Assembly (NCBI GenBank): GCA_000727475.1
Contig: KL647309.1
Location: forward strand, 1,371,820 to 1,435,819
DNA from: Sarcocystis neurona
Lineage: Eukaryota; Apicomplexa; Conoidasida; Eucoccidiorida; Sarcocystidae
Direction of reading: 5' to 3'
Length of the DNA: 64,000 bases
Position numbers and translations under genes: made by a program. Below are positions 31,358 through 44,705 of this stretch, in pieces. Below the pieces are notes generated by a model that did no database searches, was not told the DNA's origin, and saw only the letters and a program-made list of their open reading frames with translations. Position 1 is the first letter of the stretch; each line of letters starts with the position of its first letter.

Positions 31358-34300
31358 ATGAGGAGCAGCACGCTCGAGGTGTACAGACACCAGGTGGGTG
31401 GTCACTCGCGTCTTGTGAAGCCTCGCGACTCTTCTTTCGTCTATAAGCCGCTGATTGAGAACGAATATCTCTTCTACGAAAAGGTTGCACAGCTTGACTT
31501 CTCTGGGAATCCAGAAGTGTCGCCCCTGCACGCTCTTAAAAAATTTCTGCCCAAGTACTACGGAGTAACCGAGCTCTCTGTAAGGCCGCCTTCTTCTTCC
31601 TCTTCCTCTGCCGCCAACAGCAGCAACAGCAGCAGCAGCAGCACCACAGCAGCTCGTGGCGCTACCTCGCAGCAAGGCGGAGCTGCAGCCACAGACGCTG
31701 CTGCAGCCGCAGCAGCAGCAGAGGCAGGAGTGGTGGCAGCAGGAGCGACAACAGGAGCAGCAACGGCAGCAGCACCAGCAGCAACTGCGGCACTTACGGA
31801 AACCGCGATACAAGCAGCAGTAGGGCCGCCCGCAAGTGACTCTTGTGCTGCTGCTGCTGTTGCGGTACTTGCCGCAGCTGGTGGGGCGAGTCCAGCAACT
31901 CCTGTAGTGCGTATCAAGGGCGCTGCAACAGCAGCAGCAGCCACACCAGCAACCGCAGCAGTACCAGCAGCAACAGCAGATGGTGGCGGTAAACGCGCAG
32001 CAGCACCGCTGGCGTGTGCCGCAGGAGCCGCAGCGGGAGCAGTAGCACACCCCACATTAGAAGCAGCATACCATCACGAAGGAGTGCCAGCACCGGCGGA
32101 ACATGACAGCAGCGAGCCTTCCTCGTTGCATGCGAGTTGCAGATGGTGCCGACACTCCGGAGGAGGGGGGGTCGTTGTTTTTGCAGCTGGCGGCAGCAGC
32201 AGCGCGGGCGCAAGTGTGCAGTGCTGCTGCTGCTGGACTAGCCGTCACCGCTGCGGGTTTTCTGCTGCTCCTGCTCCTGTTCCTCTCCGTGCTACCGCTG
32301 CTGCTGCTACAGCGTCTCGGGGCAGCAGATCTGCTGAGCCAACCGAGACAAATCACGCACCAGGAGCAGCTTCAGGAGCTTCGCCAGCTGCTGCCACGGC
32401 AGTCTCGGCAGCAGCGCGAGTGGAGCAGAACACAGCAGCAGCAGCAGCAAGAGATGCGGCAGCGGCAGCAGCGCCACAAGGAGCGGATACAGCAGCAGTG
32501 CGAGACCCCGCAGCAGGTGCAGCGCAGCATGCAGCAGCAATAGCAGGAGCGCAAGGTGCAAGAGCAGCCCAAGCAGCAGCACACGATCCAGCAGCTGCTG
32601 CTGCTACAAGAATAGCCGCAGGAGGACGTGGGAGTGCAACGCATCCGAGTTTCTGCAGGGCCTGTAGTTGTGAGAGGTGCATGTCGCTGCGGCAGCAGTA
32701 CGTGGACGAGAAACCACAAGGCTCCCCACGGCTTGCTGGTGTACTGCCGAAGCAACAGCAGCCGCAAGCCGAGCAGCAGCAGCAGCAGCGGCAGCCACCC
32801 AAGCAGCAGCAGCAGCCACCCGAAGAGCAGGAGGCGCAAGAAGCCGAACCGCAGCAGCGGCAGGAACGAAAGGAGCGGCTGGCATCAGCGGAGGAGCACC
32901 AGCAGAAGGGAATGCAGGAGGAACACCAGGAGAGAGCCAAGAATGACGTCCTCCACGTAGGAGAAGCAGCGCCGATCAAATGTTGGTGTTCCCCCATGTA
33001 TCAGAGAGGCTGTGAAGAGCGGCAGGGCTGCGGATGCGGGTGTTGCTGCAGGTCCACAGACGCAGCCGTTCTTCCGCTGCTGTCGTGCGGCACGCGGTGC
33101 TGCTGCTGTCGGCGAGTTGCTGCTGCTGCTGCAGCGTGTGGGGCCTCTTGCCATGGCTTCGTTTCCTGTGCTGACGCAGCGGCAGCCGCTGCAGCAGTAG
33201 CAGCAACGCAGCAGGAGGAGGAACAGCAGCAACAAGAGGAGCGACAGCAGCAGAAGGAGGAGACGGAGGACGATTGGGCGTCGCTCCAGCCGCAGCAGCG
33301 GGAATGGAAGTCGCAGCAGCAGCAGCAGACACTGCAGTGGCGGGCACAGCAACAGCAGCAGCGGAGCGGCCGGCTGGGGCGTTGTTACTGGGGCGTCCGT
33401 ACAGCGCGGCAGCGTGGCAACTCGTGCAGCACGAAGGGCAGCTGCGAAGGAATGCGGCTCGAAGGGAAGAAGCAGGACAGCGGTCCCGGTCACGCGGAAA
33501 CGCAGCAGCAGCAGCATCCGTCACGTTCAGCAACCCCGGGCAGCAGCAGCTGCTGCTGCAATATATCAAGCTTCTCTGCGTCATGGACACCGCTTGTAGC
33601 TCCTCCGTCGGCTGCTGCTGAGAGAATTCTGAGTCGACGAAGGGGAAGTTCTGCTGCTGCTGCCGACGAGAACCGTGCGACAGCTGCTGCTGCTGCTGCT
33701 CGTGGGAGCGCGACTCTGCGTCGCAAGACCACGTGGAAAACGCGCGTGACGCCCGCTGCAGCTGCAGGTAGTCAGACCGACAGCAGCAGGAGCAGCAAAA
33801 GTAACGAGCCAAGCGCTGCTCCCCGTCCCCAACAGACAAGCAGCAGGAGTCGGATGGAGAGCGCTCACCTGGCTGCAGCAGCTGCTGCAGGTGGAAATTT
33901 GAGCAAGAACACGCCGCATGTTGCTGCTGCTGTTGCTGAGATAGGGGCTGTTGCCACAGGTGATGGTGCTGGTTCTCTCGAAGATAGGCGCGACTGGGCA
34001 GCTGCTGCAGCTGCCGGCCGGTCACGAGAAGCTGCTGCAGGGAGTGGGGCGTTCGCGCCTCCTGACGCTGTTGCGGTTCCGTGGGCTGCTGCTGTTGCTG
34101 CTGCTGAGGCTGCTGCTACCGGGATAGATGCCAGGGAAGTGGAGAAGGAAACTGCTGCTGGTGGTGGAAGTTCTGTGCTTGCCGGAGGATCGGCAACGGC
34201 TGCAGGCTCCTGCGTCTTGGGTCCGTCACTTTTTCTTTCTTCTTCTTTCTCGTCCTCGGCTACCTCTTCTCCGTCAACAGCAACACCTGCTGCTGCTGCT

Positions 34301-37300
34301 CATCCCAGCTGCTGCCGTTGCTGCAGCTGCTGCTGCTGCAGTCGAGCTGCACAGGAAGAAGAGCTGGGGGCCGCTGCAGCTACAGCAGCAAGCCGAAAAG
34401 CAGCAGCGACACCAAAAGAAGCAGCAGCGGCCGCTAGCAGCTGCAGTATCAACGGTGGCAGCACCACCAGCTCCAGCATCAGCAGCAGTAGCACCGGCAG
34501 CAGCAGCATCAGCAGCAGTAGCACCAGCAGCAGTGGCACCAGCTGCAGCGCGGCACGTGGGTCTGTGTGCAGGAGAAGAAGTAGCGTTGGCGTCAGCAAC
34601 AGCAGCAAAAGTGTGGGGACAAGCAAGGGCCGGAGGGGTGGACAGGCGCGCGGGGCTAGCCATAGCAGCGGTGGATTCACCAGTGGCAAGAGCAGCTGCA
34701 GCAGTACCGGCAACAGCAGAGGGAACAGCAAAGGGAGCAGCGGCAGCAGCAGCGGCGTCGTAGGAAAAGAAGCGAAGAGCAGCAGCAGCAACAGCAGCAA
34801 GAGCAGCAACAGCAAAACCGGCAGCAGCAGCAGCAGCGGCAACAAACTCTTGAGCAGCAGCAATGCACCTGCCGCCAAGAGCAGGAGCAGGAGTGGCAGC
34901 AACGTCGCAGGAGCAGGAGGGGGAGCAGCAGGAAAGGCCCGCGGCTCAGCCCTCACAGCCGCAGCAGCCACAGCAGCAGCAGCAACAGCCGCAGCAACAG
35001 CAGCAGCAGCAGCAACAGCAGGAGCAGGAGGAGGTGGAAACACTTTGAAAGGCGGCGCGCAGTTCGTCATGAGACATATCGTCCTAGAAGATCTGGTCTA
35101 CGGCTTTCGAAAGCCTTGTGTGCTCGATATTAAGATGGGCAAGAGACAGCGGAAGGTGGGGGCGTCTCCGGAGAAGGAGACGAGACAGCTCGAAAAGAGT
35201 CTCAAGACGACCAGTCACGAACTCGGCTTCCGCCTCTGCGGCTGCCAGGTAACAAAGGGGAGATGAAGGAGCAGCAAGAGAATGGCAGCAGCAGAGGGTA
35301 CCACCAGTGATGACAGCTACCTGCGTACTCCCACATCTATATACAAACACAGACACACACACCCACGTATGGATCTACATATGTACGGTTATAGACTCTC
35401 CCTCTCTACAGATATATATATATATGTAGTTGAATCTATCTGTATAGATAGAAACTCTCTCCCTTCTTATACGTGTATATATATATGTGTGTATGAACAT
35501 ACATGTATATATGCACGCAGTTGTATCTATCCGTATACTTATACACTATATCTCTCTCTACAGATATATGTATATATATGAATCAATGTGTGCAGTTCTA
35601 TCTGTCTGTGTTATAGACAGCGTCTCTCTCTCTATATATACGAATATATATACCTATACTAATATATATATGTTGTTGTATCTATCTGTGTAGATACGGA
35701 CTTTGTCTCTCTTTCTGTCTTTCTATATGTGTGTGTGAATATGATAGGAAGTGCGTGTATATATATATATATGTAGCTGTAAGGTAGACAAATATGTTTG
35801 TGTGTGACAGGTGGACACGCGTCTATTTACGGAGACGCACAGAGGGAGAGACACACACCCAGCAGACCCACCACTCATATATCTATATATGTGTATATTG
35901 AAAGGTTCAAACAGAATGAATATATGTATAGGTGTGCATGTATGAAGAGAGAGATAGGCCAGTAGATAGATATCGGCCTGCATGCAATTTTATGTGGGAA
36001 AACCGATTTACATTTGTGTGTCTCCCCGTGGTCGTGTACACGCATATATTCGACGAAGGGAGGGAAACGGGGAGACAAAGGGAGGGAGAAACAGGGAGGG
36101 AGAGACACGAAGGGAGACGGGGAGACAGGGAGAAACAGGGAGGGAGACGGGGAGACAGGGAGAAACAGGGAGGGAGACGGGGAGACGGGGAAAGGACCAG
36201 AGAGAGACAGGGAGAGACGGGGAGACAGGGAGGGAGACGGAGACAGGGAGAGGGCCACAGAGAGGCGGGGAGAGAGAGGGAGACGGGGAGACGGGGCGGG
36301 AGACAGGGAGAGCCTGCATATCCGTGGCGATTCACATGTCCCCCCCTGATCAATACATATATATATATGTGTACTTGTGTACGTGTATATATATAGAGGT
36401 ATATGGAGAATTACTGTATATTAGTAGGTGTGTCTGCGGGCACACCTGCACATAAATATATGTGTGTGTATGAAAATAGAGAGAGAAAGAGAAAAATATA
36501 TTTTTTTACAGGCATGCGTCTTTATATATGTGTCGCTAGGCTGACCGACTCTTCTGTAGAAATCTCTCCCACCGTCGCACCTTCACCCGTCCGGCACGCT
36601 CTGTCAACCGACCACTCCACACCTCCTTCCTATACATATATAGATCGATAGATAGGTAGACGTGTACTTGTATATATATATGAATATATATGTATGTGCG
36701 TACCTAAGTATACACATAGAGAGAGAGGTAGAGTCTCTCCCTGTGGATCTGTCTATATATATATGTATGTCGATATTTGCGTGTACGAATGTACATATAT
36801 TTGTGTGTGTAGGTAAATATTTATGTGTAGATACGCGGACAAATATACACGTAATAATTCTTCATCCCCAAACATATATACGTGAATCTTTGATGGGCGT
36901 GTACGCATGTATACATATATATTTTGTACGTGTGTACCTCTGTCCTGTGGTGTGTGTATTGAGACGCACATGCGTGTAAGGGAGGGCCAGCCACACGCGT
37001 ATAGAAGAGGTGCTCTGCGTATATCCACGCATTTATATATGAATGTCAGTTTGTGTGTGCATGTGCGTGGATATTGCGGTTGAAGGGGAGGGGTCGTGGC
37101 GTCGTTACTGAACGGGGAGTGTGCGTGCAACAGATGTGCCCCTTCTTTAAAAGAGAGCCGTTTTTCGAAGGAAGACGCATCTTGTTGAGAGAAGGCCTTG
37201 CCTGTGTTGCTCTTGCTGCGGTGGCTGCAGTACTACAACAAAAAAATGGATACGCTCTGCTACAGAGACAAATACTGGGGAAGGAAACTCACCAAAGGTC

Positions 37301-40300
37301 AGACTTCTCCGCTCTGCTCGAAGCGCCCTTCCCCACAAATATACACCTGCATACATGTGCACACCTCCATTTCTACCGAGGAACTCTGTGTTCTCCCTGT
37401 CTCCCCCCCTCTTATCATCTCCTTGCCCTCTCCGTCTTCTCCCTGTCTCCGTGTCTCCGTGCTGTTCTCTCTTCATGTGTGCATGTGTGTATACATGTGG
37501 ATATATGTAGATATGGAGATGCTCTTTATAATACGGTTTCCTCTGCCCACATATAGATGGAAATATACAGCTATACGTAGATGCTCTGCTGAAGGGGGGT
37601 TCCCTCTAACCCTGTCTCCTCTCTCTCTGTCTGTCCTTTTTGTGGATTTCCTCTTTTTCCCGCTTTGTCCACTTCTCTTTTCTTCTTCTCCTCAACTTTT
37701 TTTTTCCGCATACTTCCATATAAAGAGAGGTGTAGAAGTACACAAATATGTGTAGATATTCTGCTGCAGACCTTCCTCTCCATGTCTCTCGACTTCCCTC
37801 GATTTCTCTCGCTAGCGTTCTCTTCATCCGCATCTATGTATGTGTAGGTGTGCACATGTGTGGATAGACAGATGTATATTATGTATACTCTACTGGAAGG
37901 TCCTCGAACATGCATATATATTCTACTGGAAGGTCCTCGAACATGCATATATATTCTACTGGAAGGTCCTCGAATATACATATATATTCTACTGGAAGGT
38001 CCTCGAATATACATATATATTCTACTGGAAGGTCCTCGAATATACATATATATTCTACTGGAAGGTCCTCGAATATACATATATATTCTACTGGAAGGTC
38101 CTCGAATATACATATATATTCTACTGGAAGGTCCTCGAATATACAGATATATATTATGTATAGTCTACTGGAAGGTCCTCGAATAGGTGTGCGTGTTGGT
38201 AGATATATAAAGACGTAGATGTTCTGCTGAAGTGTTCCCCGTAGCTGTTCTCTCCCTCGGCTTTTCCTCTCTTCATGTTGCTTTACTCATAGATGTATAT
38301 ATTTGTGTGAATGTATAGAGAGGTACATATAATATGGGTGATGCACCTGAACCTTCTGTATATGTGTGTGTGTTGTATGTAGCCCGATTTTCGCCTCGTC
38401 CTCCCTGTCTCATCTATATATATATACATACACATATGTAGATGTAGATATGGCCGTCTCTTTTTCTTCGATGTATCATATATCACTCCGAAGAGATGCA
38501 GACACAGCAGAGACGGGGAGACGAACAGAGAGAGAAGTACGTCTTTTCTTCCTGCTGTCATAAATCTGCTGCTCTCTGCGTGTGGACGTGTATCTGCTTC
38601 TCTGTGCTGCTTCCCGCTGGCTCTTCCTGCTGAGTTCTTCGGGAGATGCCTCATCGGCCTGTGCTGCTCTCCCACCGTCCCTCTTCTTTTCACCACTCTC
38701 TAATCATATCACCACTTCTAGACACATTCACTTTGCAAAAAAACTCCATTCAATTATGTGTGTATGGAAGCGCCTATATATGTATGTACGTAGGAAGGTG
38801 GACACGTATTTGTGCGTATATCTACATCACTATCGATGTATACATGTATACATATATATATGTTTGTATATATATATATATGTATATGTGTATGTATGTG
38901 TATGTGCATGTATGAATATATATGTATATATGGATACGACTGTATATGTGTGTGAGTGTGTGTGTACACTACATGTGTGTACGTCTGTCTCTGTAGACGT
39001 CTTGTAAATCTACGCATATATATATATATGTACGCATATGTTCTTGTACGTATATATCCGTGGATATATATATATGTATATATGTGTGTGTAGAATGTAT
39101 AGGGCAGATATGTGTATGTATATATTGGCGAATAAGAGGAGGCATGGGTGGTTTAAGTTGAAGATTACCTACGAATTTCCCCTGCCTTTGTGTGTATGTG
39201 TGCGTGAACAAATTCGCAGAAAAAGTTCCTAGCGCGATAAGGCAGTGGTTCTGGAACGGCTCAACTTTGTACAGAGAAATGATTCCTCTTCTTCTTCAAA
39301 AACTGCAGCTATTCTACACTTGTGAGTGTCGCTACACCCCACCACAGCAGCACCAAGACAGCAGCAGCAGGAGCAGCGTGACTGACCGCAGGAGCAGCAG
39401 CATTATAGTAGAGGGAGCACGAGCAGTAGGGTCGAAGCAGCAGCGCGACCGAAGCAGCAGCAGCAGGCGCATGACGGAAGAAGCACCAGGAGCAGCAGCA
39501 ACAGGATGGAGGCAGTAGCAGCAGTAGCGAGATAGAGGCAGCAGTAGCAGCAGGGTTCAAGCAGCAATGTGACCGAAGAAGAAGCAGCAGGCGGATGATC
39601 GAAGAAGGGGCAGCAGCGTGATCGAAGAAAGAGGAGGGAGAGAGAGGAAAAAGAGAGGGCTTACGCAGACAGAAAATAGCCGTTATGGAAGCGACTTCAC
39701 TAGCAGCAGCAAGAAGCAACCAGCAACAGCAGCACCAAGACAGAGGGAGCAACAGAAGCAAGCGCTATAACAAGAGCAAGAGCGTTATCAGTAGGTGGGG
39801 CAGGGGACGTCTAGCAAGTGCAGGAGCAAGAGCAGGAGGAAGAACGAAAGAGCCAGGGGAGGAGCAGCAGCAGCAGCGACAGCAGCAGCAGAGGAAGGAG
39901 GAGAAGTAGCAGGAGGGGCGACAGCTTAGGTAGCAGCAGAAATCAAAGCAGCACTTGCGAGAAGAGAGGAAGAAGTAGCAGAAGTTGTCTCCGCAGACGT
40001 GACAGGAGCAGCACGTGTCGCAGGAGCAATACACGTCGCAGGAGCAGAAGTAGCAGTAGTTGGGCGGCGAGGACAGGAGAGGTAACGGCAGTAGGAGCAT
40101 GTGACAGGGGACGCAGCAGCGCAGCAGGGGCAGCAGGCGCACAGCAGCAGCAGCAGAAACGCAGCCGCGGCAGTTCCAGGAGGAGGAGGCGGGGGAGCAG
40201 CAGCAGCTGCTGCAGAAGGAGCGTTGCAGCAGGAAGCTACGCGACAGCAGAAGAAGGAAGAGAACGAAGAGAAGGAAGAGCAGCAAGAGCAGAAGAAGCG

Positions 40301-43300
40301 CAGGAGAATGGACAAACGCTTGTGGGATGTGCCGCTGACTGTTTGCTGTTGCTGCTGCATATGTTGCAGGTGTCCAGCAGCTCAAACACTACCGCTTTTG
40401 GTCTTCCTCGCTGCTGTGGGTCTACGACGGAGGACTGGCGACAGCAGAGGAGCGCTGCAGTTCTCTTGATATTCGAATGATAGACTTTGCCAATACTATC
40501 TATCTAAAAGGTAAATATCTACTATGCGACACACACATATGTCTGGCGCCGGACGCAAACAAGCCCATCTACAAGATGCTAGATATATACATAAATATAT
40601 ATGTATTCACACATATATATGGCACCGGATGTAGGCAAGGAATGCAGGAAACACTACATATATATATGTATATATATATGCATACCGAGTGGGAAGAGAT
40701 ATATATACGAAGATGAATACCAAGGCACAAGGATACACGTATGATAGAATATGTGAATACACAGGAAGAGAAAGGGAGAGGACCATGTATATACACAAGG
40801 ATATATATATATATATGTGTTTAAATAGGTATATAGAGAAAATGTGAGCCAGACAGAGAGAGATGTCATTACACAAGTCTACGTGCATGCGAGAATATAT
40901 GCATGCATGCAGACGGAGAGAGAGCGGGGAAGAGAGACAGCTGCAGGTACACATATATATATATATGTATATAAATGTGTATATACAGAAAGTTGGAGAC
41001 GCACAAGTATACACACACATACACGGAATTGGATATACACGCAATACATCAGAGAGAGGGGAAGATATAGGCGAGTATAGATACGTGTGTATGTGTATAT
41101 ATGTGGAGAAAAAGAGAGACGGGGGTACAGAGAAGTACACGCATATGTGTATGGACAGGTGTATACATAAATATGTATATTTAGAGAGAAGCCATCGGTG
41201 CGGTTGACGTATGGATAAACTTCATGATATTCATATATATGTGGATATATCAGTGTGGAGTGTGGCGCTTGGAAAGGACGTGTGTGACGTCCTTTTTCGC
41301 TGGTGGGGTTGGTGGGTGGTGGACGGAGACGGAGATGGAGAAACAGAGAGAACAGAAACACTCGTGTCTGCATATGCGCATGAATGAAATGCAGATAGAG
41401 AAACGCCTGTATAAATATATATACATACATGTGTATAGATAGGTAGATAAATATATATATAGGTGTACAGAGTTATCTATGTAGATGCGTGTGTGTAGTT
41501 TGGGAGAGAATTACGAAGGCGCAGGGACGTAGTTGTTATGCATATATATATATACGTATAGCTATAGATAGACAGATGAACGTGTTGAAACAGATCTACA
41601 TAGATATACCTATGTATATATGTGTATATGCTTATTGATACGTATGTGTAGTGCTGAACAATATATACATATATGTGTGCTGCTAGGCAAGTAAATAGAT
41701 AAGCAGGATGATATCTATCGAAAAGGAGTGAAGAATTCTTCAGTAACGTGTGTGTGTGCGTGTGTGGAGGGGAGCCAAGGTCCTCTGTTGACAGTGCGTG
41801 TTGCCAACAGCACAGCAGCAGCAGCAACTGGACAGCAGCAGGGGCAGCAGTGGTCCTTCGGCGGCAGCAGCAGCAGCAAGTCTGCAGGTGAAGCAGCAGG
41901 AGGTACGAGGCGGAGGAAGAGGAGGAGGAGGGGCGGCAGCAGCGACTCCTTTTCTTGTTGTTGCTCTCTGCAACGCGAGCAGCGGATGTGTGGAAGAAGG
42001 TCCCACGGGGTGTGGGCAGCAGCAACAGCAGCAGCAGATGACTGGGCTGTCTTCCCAAGCAGCAGCAGCAGAATAATGAAGAACGGGCCGATGGGAAAAG
42101 AGAGGGGGAAGAAGTAGCAGCAGCAGCAGGTCGGGGGTTTCGTATATGCCCGTTGCATGTCCCGGGTGCGTTGTGCTGCTGCTGCTGCTGAAAAAGTTTG
42201 TTACTGCTGCTGAGAAAGTTTGTTGCTGCGTTTCTTTCTCCTCTTGCGTGTTTTTCTCAGACAGTCATGCCCCTGATGAGGAATACCTTTTTGGCTTGTC
42301 AAATTTGATGGAAGGACTGCAGACGCTGCTTGCGACAACTGCTGCACCGTCTGCTCCACCTCCCGCACATCTTGCCTGCCCTGCTGCACCGGCTGGCCTC
42401 AAGTCACGTAACAACAGCAACGGTCCAGCAGCTGCAACCGCAGCAGGAGGAGCAGCAATAGCAGCAGGAGGAGGGGCAGGAGGAGGAGCAGCAGCAGCTA
42501 CTGGAACAGCAGCAGCAGAGGTTCGAGCAGCAGCAGGTACAGCAGCAGGAGCAGCAGGGCGAGGAGAGAAGCCGTTGACAGCAACGACAGCAGGACGAGC
42601 AGAAAGACCAGCAGCAGGAGCAGCAGCAGAAAGAGTGGCGGGCGCTGCTGCAGCGGCAGCGGAAGCGTCTGAGGCAGCAGCTGCAGCCGGGACAGGAAGA
42701 AGTAGCAGCGCCGCCGGAGCTGCAGCTGCTGCAGCACCGAGGAAGAGAGTTGGTTCACGCGCTGCTGCTGTAGCACAGGCAAAAGCAGCTGAGAAGAAAC
42801 GGGAGCAGCAGCAGCGGAAGAGTTGTCGGAGCCGCAGCGGCAGCAGAGCACCAGAGACGACTTGGCAACGCGACAGCAGCGGCAACGGGGAAATTCCTGC
42901 TGCCATCATGGCGGCAGCAACTGCAGCAGCAGCAGCAGCGACAGTACCGCCGCCACCAGGTGCAGCAGCAACAGATGGTACAGCAACAGCAGCAGCAGGC
43001 CCGGAGGCTCCAGCAGCAGCAATAACGGCACCAACGTCTTCGGCAGTAGCAGACCGTGTGGCCGACGCAGCAACGCGTGCTGCTGCAGCAGCTGCGAGTG
43101 GAGACGAGGCAGCAGCAGCCGCTGCAGTAGAACCAAGGACAGAAGCAGCAGCAGCAGCCGGGCAAGCAACAGCAGGAGGAGAACAGACGGAGAAGAAAAG
43201 GCAGCAGTCGCAACAGCTGTGGGATCGCACAGCAGCAGCGGAGTGGCCGTTGGCTCCGGCAGCGACCGCAGGCCGTTGCTCTGCAGCATCGATGCTGCTG

Positions 43301-43309
43301 CAAAGCTAG
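31358..43309 (+). CDS. IP6K: Inositol hexakisphosphate kinase (IP6K family), five exons
   Basis: Makes inositol pyrophosphates from InsP6 and ATP. Exons: 31358-35248, 37231-37297, 39220-39321, 40370-40510 and 42261-43309; intron phases 0, 1, 1, 1; about 1,749 residues. Motifs in order: HQVGGH and [14 protein letters not shown] near the N-terminus; catalytic PCVLDIKMG at about 1253; [24 protein letters not shown] across exon 2; [19 protein letters not shown] in exon 3; [15 protein letters not shown] and the metal-binding RMIDFANT near 1390 in exon 4; [15 protein letters not shown] in exon 5. Exon 5 then runs into an Ala-rich tail of about 330 residues. The ATG at 31358 is chosen because HQVGGH normally lies close to the N-terminus; an upstream exon is possible. 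Between KYYGVTEL and [12 protein letters not shown] is an insert of about 1,160 codons that stays open. It is either coding or an unspliced-looking intron (31580-35062, GTAAGG..CAG, phase 0). Confidence 0.85.
35249..37230 (+). other. Intron 1 of IP6K
   Basis: Donor TGCCAG|GTAACA and acceptor GGCTGCAG|TACTAC, phase 0. It contains TATA/CTCTC microsatellite (35330-35970), a purine minisatellite (36055-36315) and more TATG microsatellite (36350-37050). No coding signal seen. Confidence 0.75.
36055..36315. repeat. Purine minisatellite (GGGAGACGGGGAGACA type)
   Basis: An almost pure A/G plus strand with nested units GGGAGAC, AGGGAGAAACA and GGGGAGAC. It lies within an IP6K intron. The all-purine strand could form triplex or G-rich structures. 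Confidence 0.8.
37298..39219 (+). other. Intron 2 of IP6K
   Basis: Donor CCAAAG|GTCAGA and acceptor AATTCGCAG|AAAAAG, phase 1. It contains the 33-bp minisatellite at about 37885-38190 and TATG/TATA microsatellite (38760-39110). Confidence 0.75.
37885..38190. repeat. 33-bp minisatellite, about 9 copies
   Basis: The unit TTCTACTGGAAGGTCCTCGA followed by ATATACATATATA is repeated almost identically; the first copies have ACATGC in place of ATATAC. The period is a multiple of three, so open frames pass through in several frames (peptide unit [11 protein letters not shown]). Flanking exons make it intronic. Confidence 0.9.
39322..40369 (+). other. Intron 3 of IP6K
   Basis: Donor CACT|GTGAGT (T|GTGAGT) and acceptor ATGTTGCAG|GTGTCC, phase 1. 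The interior is dominated by CAG/AGC tracts and Arg/Ser-rich frames with no conserved domain. Confidence 0.8.
40511..42260 (+). other. Intron 4 of IP6K
   Basis: Donor AAAAG|GTAAAT and acceptor TTTTTCTCAG|ACAGTC, with a good pyrimidine tract, phase 1. It contains TATA/ACAC microsatellite (40570-41720) and CAG tracts (41800-42130). Confidence 0.8.
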
Positions 43310-44519
43310 GCGAGGCTGCTGCTGCTGCTTCTCCAGCACGTGCGCAGCACCCGTGCTCACAGCGGTGAAGGCAGAGCAGCCGCAGCGGTAGCAACTGGGC
43401 GAACTGCAGCAGCAGCACCAGCAGCCGTTTCAACAGGAACAGCTACAAAAGACTTCTCTCCTTTTACGCGGCCGCCGCAGCAGCAGAGGCAGCAGCAACG
43501 TCAGGAGACGTAGCAGCCCCAACAAGCTAAGCGGCTGGAGGAAAACAGCAGCAGCAGCAGGAGTGCAGACAGCAGCAGACCAGGAAGCCGCAGCAGCAAG
43601 TGTGGGGGACTCTGTTTCTGACTTTTTGCGGGCGCATCATCACCTCGGCAGCAACGCCGCACGAGCAGCCGCAACGCCAGCAGCACATGTGGTCGAGAAA
43701 AACGAACAAGAAAATCTGGTGTTGCAACACAGGCGGCAGCAGCAACCCAGGCGGCAACAGCAACACAGCTAGGTGCTGAGGAGACAGGAGCGCACGCTGC
43801 TTCTGCTGCTGCTGCACCAGCAGCGCACTGGAGCTGCAGCAGCGGGCCGCCACGAATACCCAGCAGAGGCAGCAGCAACACCTGCAGCAACAGCAGCGGC
43901 AGCAGCTGCTGCTGCAAGAGAGGAAAAAAGACAGGAAGCAGGGGAGTGCCGCTGCACGTAATGTGCATGAAGTTGCTGCTGACTCGAAGCCGCAGCAGCA
44001 GCAGCAGCCGTTCAGAGAGGGAAAGGAGAGGGAGCAAGAGCAGCAGCAGCAGCAAGGGACCGAGCGAACGGCGCTGCTGTTTGTTCCCGCTGCTCTTCCT
44101 TTGTGTGGGTGTGTTGATGGGGTCTGCGCATGCCTTAGAGACGAAGAGAGATGGAGAAAAGAAGTTCGCTTTCTTTCTACTTTTTACTTCGCTTTCTCAC
44201 AGAGAGGCTGCATATTTATATCCCAAGAGAAGCGAGCAACAATCCACGTATACATACTGCCTCGCACATACACGCACACATCTCCTTGCTGTCCCCCCCC
44301 ACGGCGCGCATCGAAATAGACAGGAAGAGAAAGAGACGGAGAAAGAAGTATACGTAGCTAACTCTCTCTATCGCTGTGTGTCGGTGTACATATATATATA
44401 TATATATGTGCTCGTGCCTGTCTTTGTCTCTATACACACATATATATATATGTCTGTGTGTGGGCGTGCTGCGTCTCATCACTTACTTTGTTTGTCTCTC
44501 TTTCTGTCTATATATATGT

Positions 44520-44700
44520 AGTTACCAGTCGGCTTGTAGCTGATATCTACCTCTGTCTGTCTGTCTCTGTATATATATGTGTTGGTTTAGTTAAGAGCCG
44601 GCGTGTAGCTGGTCTCTCTATATGTATATCGATCTGTCTATCTGTCGATGTATATATATGTGTATATATGTATGTTATTGACAGGCGATTTGTAGCTGAG
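44520..44700. repeat. About three copies of a GTAGCTG-containing unit
   Basis: Related segments with the core CGGCTTGTAGCTGA, CGGCGTGTAGCTGG and CGATTTGTAGCTGA, spaced 70-90 bp and joined by CTGTCTGT/TATA microsatellite. Confidence 0.5.
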
Positions 44701-44705
44701 AATAT

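Noticed and set aside
32353..34025. Long minus-strand frames opposite the IP6K insert
   Set aside because: CAG repeats leave most frames open; none has a start, splice sites or domain, and the plus frame continues from the kinase.
37840..38218. Three parallel frames coding [15 protein letters not shown] repeats
   Set aside because: They come from the 33-bp minisatellite, whose period keeps every frame open; the region is inside an IP6K intron.
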